A stretch of DNA of 64,000 nucleotides from Sarcocystis neurona. Taxonomy: Eukaryota > Apicomplexa > Conoidasida > Eucoccidiorida > Sarcocystidae. A program made the position numbers and the translations under genes. Positions 30,994-42,370 of this stretch are shown one piece after another. Numbering within the stretch: position 1 is the first letter of the stretch; every line of letters starts with the position of its first letter. The notes under the pieces were generated by a model. It worked only from the letters and a program-made list of their open reading frames with translations, had not been told where the DNA came from and made no database searches. The DNA lies in assembly GCA_000727475.1 (NCBI GenBank), contig KL647291.1, positions 3,908,992 through 3,972,991 on the forward strand, given 5' to 3'.

Positions 30994-31137
30994 TAGTGAG
31001 GGCTGTACAGTTCGACACGGACACCGGCGGTAGAAGCTCATGTCTACTGGCTAGGTTGGACTTAGTAGGGGCTAGGCAGCGAAGGCTTCAGACAGAACAA
31101 CAGTTGTATGCGCGTTATGGGGTTGATCACCTTATCA
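30994..31137 (+). CDS. Candidate internal exon, unknown
   Basis: Between a TTCATAG acceptor-like site and GTACCT after ATCAG, the plus strand reads as well-mixed protein (VQFDTDTGGRSSCLLARLDL, ARQRRLQTEQQLYARYGVDH). Both flanks are TA microsatellite, as expected of introns here. No family is recognised and the partner exons were not identified. Confidence 0.33.
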
Positions 31138-31239
31138 GGTACCTTGGCTGTCTATGTACCGCAGTGCCCTACACATATATAAGTACGCATATATTTATAT
31201 ATTTACATATTTGTGTAAATAACATATGTCGCTGCGCCC

Positions 31240-34200
31240 GCAAACGGTGCGCGTGTGTGTATATGTGAGTAGCGGGCAGAGCATGTACAGTCGTACGCGA
31301 GCATATCATATAGATTATTCACTTTTGTTGCACTCGCATTACGGCCCTCGCAAGCACTTTCTCACCTCACAGACAGCACACCTGTCGACAACCTAGGGGA
31401 CATCTACAGCCGTTCAACTCTATCTACATACACGTGCATATATGTATATATATATATATATATAGATATGAATATATCCTCCTGCAGGTAGTCGTGCGCG
31501 CTTATATATTTGTATTCTCGCTTACACATGTAAGCTCGCGTGAACAGCTACAACGAATGTATAGTCGGCAGCGAGCCTCGGGATGATAAAATAATGAAGG
31601 GTGTTGTCAGTTTGCACTGGTCGGCTGCAGCATGCGGAGATAAGGGGCGTTAGGATTATTATTGTAAAACAGGAGCGGGAGCGTCCCAGTAGTGGCGGTG
31701 CGTCTGCGTATGAGTTGACTGAGTCAAATCTGTAAAGGTAATAGCTGTGCATAGACATTTTGCACACGTGGCCGGCGTGACCATTGCGACAGAAAGCCAA
31801 TTGCTTGACACATCTACATTCACAGAGCCCTTGCAAGCCCTAAGATTTGTATATATTTGTGCGAGCCCACTGGCGCACCACTTTTGCTGTCCACATGTTG
31901 GAAAAGCCGAGGTCGAAGCGTAGTCTCATCAACGCAAGCAAACCCCGGATACGATGGAGGAAAGCGAAAGCATTTGCTCTGCAGGGGACGCTCCTGTAGC
32001 GCCACGTGATAACAAGTTTATCGACTGCCGCTACACCTCCTTGTATCTGCGGATATATACATTTATATATATATATATATATGTACATAGAGTGGCGTGT
32101 GCAGCGAGGTGTACGCATGTACCTAGCGTGTCAGTTTGTACACGAGTAGATGTAAGAGACGAGTAAATGATGTACAGTAGTGGTGATGGGAGCAGCAGTT
32201 ACCCCATTTGCTGAGCACACGATAGGGGGGCAGTACGGCTACACGACGGGAGAGTCTTGTATGAGTGGCAAAGCGTCTGAGGACAGTCAGCGTGCTGCCC
32301 TTATTTCCACAGTGCCAGCTTTTGTCCTCAATTGCATGGCTCTTCTTCGTATTATTCCGGTATTACGCTTCGTCTAGTGTACCCCGGGAAGATCCACGCA
32401 TATATTTCTGCAACGCCGATGATCAATCGATCAGCACTGAATACAGCGGCATTACATTCACTTCAACCTACTCTAATTGCCACTGTAGTGTTGTTCCGCC
32501 ACGAAAGCCTTTGCTTTTGCGTCTGCGGAGTACGACGACTGAGATATGTTCCGGCTCGGATACACGCAACCGTGGGCAGCCACAATTCTCTGTGGGGCAC
32601 TTTAATATATACAGACAGTCATGCATACAGATTGATCGATAGATTATCTGCTAAATACGTAAGTAGAACGGGAGGCTGCTACACACGCATTTCCGTGGGC
32701 TGGACGAGGTAGTACGAGGGGCACTGCTCATTTTGGCGAGGGCACGCGAGTTTCGGAAAACGTATCCGCAACTTACCACGCAGAAGACTTCCGGGCAGCA
32801 TTCGCAACTGAATGGTATAGTGGAGGTTTTCTGTGCGACGTAAATGTGGGGCTTTATGGCCTTTCTAGCTAACGTATGTCGCCCCTCCGCTTAAACTATA
32901 TATGCCTATCCATGCATATATTGATAGGGTCGTACACATAAGAAAAATATTTGTGCAGGCGTATAGCGTATCTATATGTGTATGTATATTTAGACTAAGT
33001 GTACCGAGAATGTAGCACAGCGGCCCATACACGGCGGTCGGAGGCGGCTTCACCGTATCCTTCGGATGTAGACTAAATGCTTACAGCAGGAGACGTGTAG
33101 TGGTAGCCTCACGCGTCCACTCTTGCTTTTCTCGTCTTTCGCGTTCCGCACAGCGCGTCGCTTCTATTACAGCAGAACTTAATAATAGATATATACACTT
33201 ATCCATATACGCATGCATACGCGGGTCGCAGCCGTGGAGAAAAAAGTAGCATGATTTATACATACATCTATGTTAAAACTACTCGTACATGATACATATA
33301 GCACAGAAGCCCGTGTACCGCGTTCGGCAGTGGCTTCGCCGTACCCCTCGGCGAACGAGGTCCGTGCGTGCACGCTCAGCGGAGTCGCCATTCAGGACGT
33401 TGTTTTTCATCTGCTAGTAGAAGTGTTCCCGTTGCCTCCTGCTTGCAATTCATTAAAAGCAAAGACGCGTCGATTCTTAACGAGAAAAAAGAGTGGCTCG
33501 CTTGTTGTTGAGACAGTGTGGCCGCGGGTTGTTCGAGGATCCAAGCCGCTGCGAAGAATTTATGTCTACCGAAGCTGAAGGAGAAACTGGACTTTTCTGC
33601 CCGATCTCACCATTCAGTGTATCCTGCTGTTGACTCCGTATATCTCTCTTTCCGTCCACGTTCTCGTTGAGGATCAGTGGGAGCAGGAAGCTTGCGTGTC
33701 AACCATGAATTTTGTCGCGCCCGGCTGTAATGAAATGTTTTCTGGTGGCGAATTTCACTCTCGCATGCCTATTTGTGCCGCTTTTTATCATGACACGAGA
33801 TTGCTTCACTTTTTCTGTATTAAGGTTGGTGAATGTTGTTTGTGATTGAAACGGTTTTATTTGTCGCGTCTATTATCGGTGCTCTTTCGTAGTGTACGAG
33901 TACTCCATTCATATCGCAATTGCACACAAGGAAGCAACAACTGGAAGTCCTAACAACCGCAACTCTGTTCGAGTAAAATTTTTCTTCAGGAGGAGACCCT
34001 GTGCGTGCAGAAGATATCCATCGCAAATTCGTAATCTGTCTTCAACGTAAACCATGGACTACTTGGTGCACAATTTTCGACCCCGGTACGCAACCTGCCT
34101 GCTTTCGTCTTGTGTATATACTTTTAACCCGCATCGCGCACATCTCAGTCCTCACCTACGGTGCCGCCGGAAAGAGGTAGCGTTGCAGGATCCAAGTGTT

Positions 34201-34800
34201 TTCGGATACCGTGTGTAAATCGCTACCGTGAAACTTCTCTTGAAAAAAGGAATGCCTCTGAGTCCATGTGTGTATCGGTGTAACTCCTGTAAGGATATGT
34301 GGATACACCTCTGCTGGAGTGTGTGTGACTGGTGAAAAAAATTGCTCGGTATATTACGTACAACTAGAGCGTGACGACTACTCGTGCCGGCCAACGCCAG
34401 GGTCGTATTTTTCTTTCTCCGGATCCCTTTGCCGCTGCACACATGTGCACCGCACGGTGGGCGGCAGAGAGCACTTTCCCTCTATCCTTCCTTTTCGATA
34501 CGGCACAACTAGAATCTAGCGACAAGTAAAAGGCAGCGTGTTTTGTTCTATCCGTTCAGTCTTACCCGCGCCCATGAACGCGTATGTGGCAATAAAGGCA
34601 ACAACGGCAGAAAAGCAGGAGAATCGGCTTCCCCAGTGTATAGATTAACGAGAGAAACGTGGATCACTCACGCTCCTGCAACCAGCGTACTAAATAGGGG
34701 CAGATTCCACTTTTAAGAACTCGAACGGCCTTTCACGTTTCCAGAAAGACTTCCAGCTGTCTTCTGTCTTCGGGCTACGAGAGTCACAACGATAGCCTTC
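31240..34800. other. Repeat-poor stretch without an assignable gene
   Basis: CAG repeats are absent and base composition is more even. Short frames occur, for example an ATG at 31954 (MEESESICSAGDAPVAPRDN) and an ATG-started 63-residue frame at 32186-32377 beginning MGAAVTPFAEHTIGG. Others are at 32265-32642, 33270-33578 and 34268-34519. None shows a domain and no splice chain could be built. A 7-bp stem with a 7-base loop (TTCGCCG/CGGCGAA) is at 33335-33355. Confidence 0.3.
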
Positions 34801-34821
34801 TTGTGCACCGGCGCGGTGTGC

Positions 34822-35181
34822 ATGACGAGTGACGCTCATTCCATATCTACGACGCAGCTGTGTGCATATACCTGTAAGTTCACAGGCGCACAGCGCCACA
34901 CAGGTCTTTGCATGGCTTCATTGAAAGAGTTGTGCCTACGCATGTACACAGTCGAGAAACGCCTATCATATCGTCATTTGATAGTCTCACGTCTGCAAAA
35001 GGCACCAGACACGACGCGGGGTAATTCCACCTGCAAGCCATATCAACCCGTCGCACGCCCGGCGCGCAACTACATCGCAGGATGGGAGCCCGCCTCTGAC
35101 CTAAACCGCGACGCCACACTTTTGTTCACAAGTGTTTCTTCTAAGCGGCGCTACATCTGCGGATGCGTGGTGGCGTACTAG
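34822..35181 (+). CDS. Hypothetical small open frame
   Basis: An ATG-started frame of 119 residues with ordinary composition (MASLKELCLRMYTVEKRLSY, then ARPARNYIAGWEPASDLNRD) and a Cys-rich start and end. It sits in the repeat-poor block. No family is recognised; it could be a single-exon gene, an exon or chance. Confidence 0.25.
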   Translation: MTSDAHSISTTQLCAYTCKFTGAQRHTGLCMASLKELCLRMYTVEKRLSYRHLIVSRLQKAPDTTRGNSTCKPYQPVARPARNYIAGWEPASDLNRDATLLFTSVSSKRRYICGCVVAY

Positions 35182-35504
35182 TGGCAGTGTGCACAGGTGG
35201 ACGTATCTAGGGGCGTAGCGTATGCACATGTGCTCCCTCTGTGTCTTAGACACCCATACAGTGTTTACTCTCTCGTAAAGGCACACACCTGTGCAGCCGT
35301 ATATATACGTTCGTACGCGGTTTTCCTTCTTTCCTGTGTGTGGCTACACACGTCCACTTTCTATTCTGTGTGTACACACGTAGGCAAGTATTGTTCTCCA
35401 CCGCTAGACTACGTCCGTCAGTACTCTCGTCTGTAAAACAACTCATGCGGATGTGATCGGCTGCCGCTGGAGCTTTGAAATGACCCATCACAGAGACGCG
35501 GCGC

Positions 35505-35720
35505 ATGCTTATAGCCCTGTCTTGTGTCCATGCCTTGCGTCGAGTCCCTTTCGAACTTGTGTACCTACCTGATATCACACCCGCAAGCACCGCTGATCTT
35601 TTCGTCTCAGAGGGCCCTTTTCTTATTTGCAGTCCACCGAAACAGTTCACTGAGATCTGCAGCAACGAACACGACTCCGCAAAGGAGAACTACCCTTCAA
35701 AGCATTTGGCTTATGGATGA
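35505..35720 (+). CDS. Hypothetical small open frame with hydrophobic N-terminus
   Basis: ATG-started, 71 residues. It starts with a short hydrophobic segment (MLIALSCVHAL), which could be a signal peptide, and continues with well-mixed sequence (STADLFVSEGPFLICSPPKQ, then SNEHDSAKENYPSKHL). No domain is seen. Confidence 0.27.
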   Translation: MLIALSCVHALRRVPFELVYLPDITPASTADLFVSEGPFLICSPPKQFTEICSNEHDSAKENYPSKHLAYG

Positions 35721-35823
35721 GTTTGTACACATATGTATACGTCTATATATGTACATGTGCGTAGGTGCGTGTGTGTGTACGTGTGTGTGTTTGGAGTAGA
35801 GCACGACACAGATATGTGCACAT

Positions 35824-36198
35824 ATGCACGTGCGTAGGTTAAGAAATAAAAAGACCTCGAAGCAGATCAGGGGGCGGAACCGGGATTTTGACGACCTCTG
35901 GTTTTTGCAGCAGCGAAACCTGGCGGTTACGATTGTCGAACGCATTTGTTCTGTAGGCCTGTCAGTTTATCCCGAGTACGACTCGTGTGCGAAGCTTCTG
36001 CATGAAGTCAGCGTGCTCACACAACTGCTGTCTTACACGTTTTGCAACGAGTTGTCACCTGTACGCGGTGAATACGGCGCTCTTAAGGTCTTTCTGCAGC
36101 ACTTTTTTCAGAGCGCTGTCCACGCCTTATACGCGTGCAGCACTTGCGGAACGAGCTCCACAGCCGTGCTTTCAAAGAGAGTTTATGTTCTGCTGTGA
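35824..36198 (+). CDS. Hypothetical open frame, 124 residues
   Basis: ATG-started. A basic start (MHVRRLRNKKTSKQIRGRN) is followed by a hydrophobic, Cys-containing body (RNLAVTIVERICSVGLSVYP, then LLHEVSVLTQLLSYTF). The composition is that of ordinary protein and there are no repeats. No family is recognised. Another frame (36135-36578) follows with similar quality and could be a later exon. Confidence 0.33.
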   Translation: MHVRRLRNKKTSKQIRGRNRDFDDLWFLQQRNLAVTIVERICSVGLSVYPEYDSCAKLLHEVSVLTQLLSYTFCNELSPVRGEYGALKVFLQHFFQSAVHALYACSTCGTSSTAVLSKRVYVLL

Positions 36199-36709
36199 AA
36201 ACTACAAGCGGTTACCAGTATTCCTCTGTATTGCTTACTTACTTGGCGAACGCAGCACAGAAGGATTTTTTTTTCAGCGCTTCACACGTAAGGGCAAGCA
36301 AGTTCTCGCGGCGGCGTCTGGAAGGCGTCAAATGTTGCGGCGGCGCAGTGCCTTCAACAAATAGGATACGTGTGGCAGGAAAGAGATGTACTTCGAGAGA
36401 AGAGAGCTGCTTTTTTTGCGGTTTGGTGTCCTTCACCGTGTCTCAAGTACCTGTAGGAGAATCGTCTTCGGCCGCGGATGCCAGGTATTTGCGCGTACGC
36501 AGGAAACACTGCGTTCTAGTTTCCTTTTCTGCCGCCGTTGAAGTAAGAAAGGCGCTTCCTGCGTTGCACAACAAATAAGAAGCGCGTACGAACTTCTCCA
36601 CATGCACCAGAGCGCAACAAAAACGCGTCTTTGTTGACGCTGTGTAGAATCCATTGCTGAGAAAGGGAGAAAGGGGTACGCCTCACTGCAGAGAGAATAA
36701 CGGAGGCGA

Positions 36710-37111
36710 ATGAAAGCGGATCTCTATGATGCGAGACGCATTAAAAAGAAGACAGTGGATCTGACTCCGTTTGCAGACAGCAAAGTGTTGCTCGGGACGT
36801 CTGCATCAGCAAGAAGCCTTGAGCTTGGGCGGAGCTGGTTACTCAAACAAAGACGGAGAAACTACGTTGGCCGAAGGCTGCGCTTGCTGCACAGAGACGC
36901 CCTGTTGGACAAAAGCAGATCGAGGGACAACCCCTCTCTGTGCACACCGCTGAGTTACGGGGACTGGATCTGTACAGCTGAAGCAGCAGCAGTTGAAACG
37001 GGGGAGCCGCTGTTCATGGTATTAACAGAAACAACTTCGAAGAAGCCGCACGGTGGCCAAAGAGCTGTGCAAAAAGGCGTGTGCTTTTGTGCAGAAGATA
37101 GACGGGAGTAA
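36710..37111 (+). CDS. Hypothetical open frame, 133 residues
   Basis: ATG-started and rich in Arg and Leu at first (SLELGRSWLLKQRRRNYVGR), then more mixed (TAEAAAVETGEPLFMVLTET). It lies upstream of the PH-domain gene on the same strand and could supply its missing 5' exon or be a separate gene. No splice join was proven. Confidence 0.3.
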   Translation: MKADLYDARRIKKKTVDLTPFADSKVLLGTSASARSLELGRSWLLKQRRRNYVGRRLRLLHRDALLDKSRSRDNPSLCTPLSYGDWICTAEAAAVETGEPLFMVLTETTSKKPHGGQRAVQKGVCFCAEDRRE

Positions 37112-37676
37112 AACTGCGTCCACAAGTATGCTGCAGAAAGAACCCAGCGGCGTTCTCTGAGTTAAAGCAGATCCCTGCCGGGCGCGGCTTCCCTTTCCTG
37201 CTTTTCAGAACTGTGCTGCTGCGGGAACGATACCCACCTGACGCGAAAATTTTTGTGGACAGGACAACGAATACTGCATTTCATTCATCTTATCACGACC
37301 GTTGGTCTCCACGTGTGCTGGTTATGTGTTTGGCGCAGCAAGCTTCTGAGTAGCGGACGTCTTCTGCTGTAGCAGACAACTTGTGTAGTACCAAGTGTTG
37401 TCCGGTGACTTACGCGTACCCTGTCGTAGATTTCGTCTTTGAGTTAGACTTCTTGTACTCGGGCAGGCTTCTTCGTCGTGTGCCACACGCTTCTTGTATT
37501 GCGCCAGGGTCCTTCCGCTTCTGTGCACTCCTCTACGTTGACGGGCGCATTCAAGTGAAGCATGCCTGTCTCAGCGTGGCAGAGGCGTATTGCTTTGTAA
37601 TTCCTGCGAGGAGTTCTCAGTTTTCAGCGCATATTTTTGATGCCGTCACTGTTGCGGTAGAGATTTGTCGGTGCAG

Positions 37677-39219
37677 AAGAAGGGGACGAAAGAATCTGAA
37701 CGTTTACACGAAGAACAGCAGCGTTCAACGATGAATGCGCTGGGGGGCTCCACGCAGAATGTCACCATCAACCGTGGTGATATTGTAAAGGAGGGATGGC
37801 TGTGCAAGCAGTCTAAATTCCTCAAAGACTGGCGCAGAAGGTGGTTTGTCTTGACTCCGTACTGCCTGTGCAGTTACAAGACCTCCGATATCTACCGCAG
37901 TCGGCCGACCGAGGTAAGGGAAAAGAGCAGCAACATTTTAATGATGCACGAGTGCTCATGCAGCGGAACACACCTGTGAGCACGTTCCCGCTGGTGCATA
38001 CACACACGAGGGTTCCGAGGTGTAGAGATACAGACGCATATCCGTACACGTGTAGGTATGTCGGAAAAGGGTAGGAAGAGAGCACGATTTGCGTGTGCAC
38101 TGGAGTCCATCACAGTGCTTCGCTCCGTGTCCAGACGTCCGTAGTAGGCACCCAATCATACTGCAGGTACAAGACCTCCGTACTATGTCTCTAGGCACGC
38201 TGTCTCTTTCCTGCGAGAGGTCAACTCTATTGCTGCCTCTCCGTTTTTCGGCATCAAGTTAACGTTGTATGCACTGTGATCCTGAGTGCAGGGTGTACGT
38301 GTGGATGCTGATTTCTCATACTGGCTGTTATCGAAGGAAACGCTACCATTTTCGAGCTGGCAGGCCACATCCTGTGGATCTGTTGTATGCTGTGCAGGTA
38401 GAGGAACTGTTTTGTAGACATTCGGTGTAACCATTTTTTCTTCCCCGTAGTGAGCTTGTAGGTCAGAGGTAATATGGCCGGTGGTTCTCCCTACTGCACA
38501 CTCCTTGCTTCGGGGCAATATGTATATATATATATTTAAATTTTTCCTTTGGTCATGCGCGTAGTGCGCGTTGCTCGAGAAGGCTCGCCTCAGACACAAG
38601 GCAGACACATCAGCAGTTAGCGTGCTTTTCGAGAGGAGAGCAGGTAAAAGTCTCTATGTCGCTCCAGACATTCCGAGTGTGTGATGCGTTGGTACGTTGC
38701 GCGCGGATTTGTAAGACAAATTCGTCTATTCATCCACATACACGCGTTCACTCACCGTTCATGTACGTGTCCCCTCGTATGTGTATATATAGCTGTAAAT
38801 GACCATGTTGAAAGGTAGACGTGCGAACCAGGACATTTGTGTGGGAGTGCTGCAATCAACAGCACTCACCATTCGTGTACGTGTACTTACGTGTGAGTAT
38901 ATGTAGCCGTAAGTGACCATGTTGAAAGAAAAACGTGCGGGCCAGGACATTTGTGTGGGAGTGCAGCAACAAACGCCTCGGTGAGCTGGTGCGATTGAAC
39001 TGATTGCAGGTCTTGTACCTGCGGGACTGCAGTACTGTCAAGAGCGCTGATGAAGATGTACAACGAGAGAACGCTTTTCGCGTCGACACTGCGTACAGAG
39101 TTTTTTTTCTGATAGCTGACAACAATCAAGAAAAAGAGTCGTGGATAGGTCACATCGGAAGGCAGATGGTGCGCCCTTCAGTGCTTGTAAATGACCACGA
39201 CACCCCAGATCAGGAGTAA
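37677..39219 (+). CDS. PH-domain protein, resembles apicomplexan acylated PH protein (APH), 5' incomplete
   Basis: Exons 37677-37913 and 39010-39219 join in phase 0 through a GAG|GTAAGG donor and a TGATTGCAG acceptor. A PH domain fills most of the 148 visible residues. It shows strand 1-2 IVKEGWLCKQSKFLKDWRRR, then WFVLTPYCLCSYK, and in exon 2 VLYLRDCSTVKSADED and a closing helix with the invariant Trp (EKESWIGHIGRQM). PH domains bind phosphoinositides or phosphatidic acid. In Toxoplasma and Plasmodium the acylated PH protein sits on micronemes and helps secretion; the orthology here is inference. The reading frame continues upstream of the first ATG (37731) as KKGTKESERLHEEQQRST to an acceptor at 37676. 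An earlier exon, which in that family would carry the acylated Met-Gly start, was not found. Confidence 0.8.
38161..39024. repeat. Inverted repeat pairing intron with the 3' splice site of the PH gene
   Basis: Arm 1 is 38161-38177 and arm 2 is 39008-39024. CAGGTACAAGACCT in the intron is the exact reverse complement of AGGTCTTGTACCTG, which spans the acceptor AG (39008-39009) and the first codons of exon 2. With flanking pairs the stem is 17 bp including one G-T pair. Confidence 0.8.
38750..38985. repeat. 114-bp direct repeat, two copies, in the PH gene intron
   Basis: GACCATGTTGAAAG at 38801 recurs at 38915, and GGACATTTGTGTGGGAGTG follows at matching positions in both copies. The copies differ at scattered bases. 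They lie just upstream of the acceptor at 39009. Confidence 0.88.
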
Positions 39220-41050
39220 CAGAACAAAATCGAGGTTAAACGGACAAGTCCGAAGTATACAAAGCAGCTTGAAACCTAATGGACCGTGTGGAAGATAATC
39301 CGGTATACGACGAAACATTAAACTAAGAATGAAGTCGAAAATATCGAGACTTCGAGAAAAAGCCAGTGGTTACACTTAGAAGATCGAACGACGAGATTTG
39401 AGGCGCACTGATGTAGTGGAGCTGGGCCACTGGCGCCCAGCCACTCAGAACCTACAGGTCACCTGTGGCGAAACCGCATTCGTGCAAGCAATACGAGGCG
39501 AAACGCGGCTACTCCGAATCGCGTTACTCTTGCTGCAGGTGGTTTCTTGCGGGCTGCAGAGTCGTCGCTTCTGTAGGAAGTCATGTTCTGCGAGCGTTTG
39601 TGAAATATCTGTATGTCTCCTGGTAGACTTACAGGAGATACTGCGAATAATCTTTTGTCGTGGTGACGAGTTATATTTTGAAGACTGACGATCTGCTTCA
39701 CTTCACGGGAAGGGCTAGACGGACCTCTTGGTGCAGAAGGGGTGGCTGTGGGGAAGTCGGGATCAAACTAATTCCGCGAGGCGGATTCGATGGGTGTAGT
39801 AGGAAGAGCTTTTGGGACCTGAATTTGAAGGTAATTATTTTGTACTTTCTGGGCCGCTAAAAGGTAGGCTCAGGAACAAACAAGCTCGTGTGCACTACTC
39901 CAGGAACGCGGGTTGCATGTGGCGGAACTCTGTGGAGTGAATTTGTCCCTCAAGTACACTATTAAATTTGTGTTTGGAACTAAAAGCAGCGGTTCAGGGG
40001 ACGTTTGCGTCGATCTCGGCTATGGCGGTTTTGGAGGCTTACGTATGCCAGTTGTTGTGCGCATCGTGAAGGACTGAAGTGAGCATCCGCTTTACGTAAC
40101 TCTCTCTATCAGTAGTTCGCCCAAGGTGGATACAAGTGCCTTCCTCGATCGTGTGTATGACGGGTGGTCACCAGATGCACTCTCAGACGTGCACGCCAAG
40201 TGACCAGAAAAGCGGTGCCGGGTATTTCGGTTGACCAGTTCGCGCACTAAATTCCTTCGAACAGGAATAAACAGGCCTCAAGTGTAACACAAGTGTTCGT
40301 AGCCATTCCGCTTCAGGGTGTATCTGCCCTCGGGGCGCCTTCCTGCTGAACGGTTCCTTTTACTGTACCGGCGAGCACATAGTCTAGCGTCTGTATACGT
40401 ACGTATTACGGAAAACGTATGCGACAAGTCTGTTCGCCGACGGGACAGAACATGAGAAGCTGCTGCCTACCGGCGGTGCAGGGTGTGCTTTAAACATCTT
40501 GTTGAGCAGAAGTGGAAACACGGCTGATTGAAGAGAGCGCCTGTGGCACGCGGAAGTGGGTGAAGGTGAAAGCGGCGGTTGGAAACTGAAAGCGGCGGTT
40601 GGAAACTTTCTGCTTCGGTAGGCGAGGTCTGAAGTGCCACTCTAGGTTCAGTTGTTGCGAATGGAGTGGATTGTTTCAGCGGAGTTCTCACGCAGGGGAT
40701 GACTGCTGGGTGGGTACAAATATTCCCGGTATTGGAGGGGTGTGCGTAAGCGGAGGAGGGACTGCGTTCTCTGAGAGTACCAACTACTAACTCAGCCGAA
40801 GTTACGTCTTTGAGGCACTACTAGGATGGAGGCAACAGAAAAGGGATACATCTGCACCGGCAATATTAGTTGTAACTGTAATAAATATAGTGGTAGGCAA
40901 AGTAGCTGCTCATGTAAAGGCGCACATCTTTATTGCATTACCCGACCAGGATGGGTTAAGACTGTGAGAGGATCATACCGGCAAGTGAAAATGTCGAACG
41001 CTACAGGCAAGCTCCGTCTTACTCTATTGGTAATATCCAGCAGCAGCAGC
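39220..41050. other. No assignable gene; one 20-bp tandem duplication
   Basis: Open frames at 39398-39688, 39660-39860 and 40826-41143 are short and show no domain. The sequence GAAAGCGGCGGTTGGAAACT occurs twice head to tail at 40568-40587 and 40588-40607. Confidence 0.4.
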
Positions 41051-41051
41051 C

Positions 41052-41288
41052 ATGCAAATGGCGGTGATCGTCTGTTGCCTCGTAGTCCTTTTCACCTTTG
41101 TGACAGGTGGGACAGGCCTCTTAAACATAGTGGTTGGCGGTAAGCGTTGTTCGAGAGCGTGTGGAGCTCTGTTACTTTCCCGCCACTGTTCACTCCGTCT
41201 GGGACGGCCTGCGCAGTTATCAACAGTAAGTCTGTTGACAACAGTGGACACCTGCGGCTACGCCCTTCCAGCGGTTCTTGCCAAGTGA
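41052..41288 (+). CDS. Candidate first exon with signal peptide
   Basis: From the ATG at 41052 the frame reads MQMAVIVCCLVVLFTFVTGG, a good hydrophobic signal peptide or membrane anchor. A GTAAGC donor follows GTTGGCG at about 41139, so the remaining residues to 41288 may be intron. Cys-containing open frames lie downstream (43215-43433 and 43871-44257), and secreted Cys-rich surface proteins are common in Eimeria. I could not build the chain of exons. Confidence 0.3.
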   Translation: MQMAVIVCCLVVLFTFVTGGTGLLNIVVGGKRCSRACGALLLSRHCSLRLGRPAQLSTVSLLTTVDTCGYALPAVLAK

Positions 41289-42137
41289 ACACGCACGGAG
41301 AGCGCCGATGGAGTGATGCGCAGTTCCGAAAAATTGATTCGTGTGTCATAGCAGCAGTATATGGTTCAAGGATTTCAAAAGCTCAAGCCGACTATCGCGC
41401 AAGACGGAGGTTAGCAAGCAGCAGCACAAATTCCCACTATTGCGCGATCCCCTAGAAGGTTTGTTGGATGTGCGGCGGCGAACATGGATGTAGTCAAGAA
41501 GCAGTGGCCAGGAATACGAAGTAGGCCGCGGTCTCGCAGTCACCGGTGTCTGTAGCATGTCTCGAAGAATACAGACTGCAGGACTACGAAAAGATTTCAC
41601 CGTGATCAATTGTCGCCGCAAACAGAGCCCCCTAACTACAGTGTCGATAGAATGACACTGGTGTTACACGCCCACCTCATCAGGAATATCATATGAAGTT
41701 GGGGACAGTCACTGAGACAGTGGAACGAAAATTCGAAGAGAGGCAACGCGAGGGCACTTGCTTGGACGACTTCAACCACCGTTATTGTCTTCTGCAGAAT
41801 TAGCACTTTTTTCGCAAACTACGAAGTAGCGGAGCGCCCCTTGATACTGTTAATATAAATCTAGCTTTACCTTTTGTCTTGAGAGGAAAAAAGTAAGGCT
41901 CACCGACACCTGTATGAAAACTTGCATCGGCTCACGTGGTGCAGTGTACATACGGTGAGTGTATGCGCTGTATTACTCGTTCGGTACTACGCGCACAGGT
42001 GAAGCGTACCAAAAGGTTGAGAAATAAGCGATCAACTGAAGGGGCGTGAGAGTATGGAAGGAAACAGCTGTGCCAAAAGGTGCGTAGCTTCTGCTGTTTT
42101 GCTTCACTTCCGAAGGGTTCATTGTTTGAGAAGGGAT

Positions 42138-42370
42138 ATGTCACTAAACGCGGACAAATTCGGACAACAGCTAGCAGAAATGATTGAGGAGCTCGCCGGC
42201 TGGGACGTAAGTGAAGATGGTTTTGCTGGAGCGCACCACTAAGTCAAAAACTAACCATCCAGCTGGGTGCCCTCGATATGGAAATGCTCAATGAATTGAT
42301 GGAATGGACTTTCTTAAGAAGCCCCGCTCTGGAACTGTCAATCAAAGATACTTTGGAGAAGGTTGGCTGA
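42138..42370 (+). CDS. Candidate two-exon gene for a 58-residue acidic protein
   Basis: Exon 1 is 42138-42206 and exon 2 is 42263-42370, with a 56-base intron bounded by GAC|GTAAGT and CCATCCAG. The join is in phase 0. The protein starts MSLNADKFGQQLAEMIEELA and continues with an amphipathic, helix-like segment (LDMEMLNELMEWTFLRSP) to a TGA at 42370. The frame is open upstream to an ATG at 42054. A third exon after a GTTGGC donor is possible. No family is recognised, but composition and splice signals are good. Confidence 0.42.

Noticed and set aside
33500..33580. tRNA-like TPsiC sequence near GTTCGAGGATCC
   Set aside because: No matching D and anticodon arms or acceptor stem could be found around it, and no other tRNA candidates were seen.
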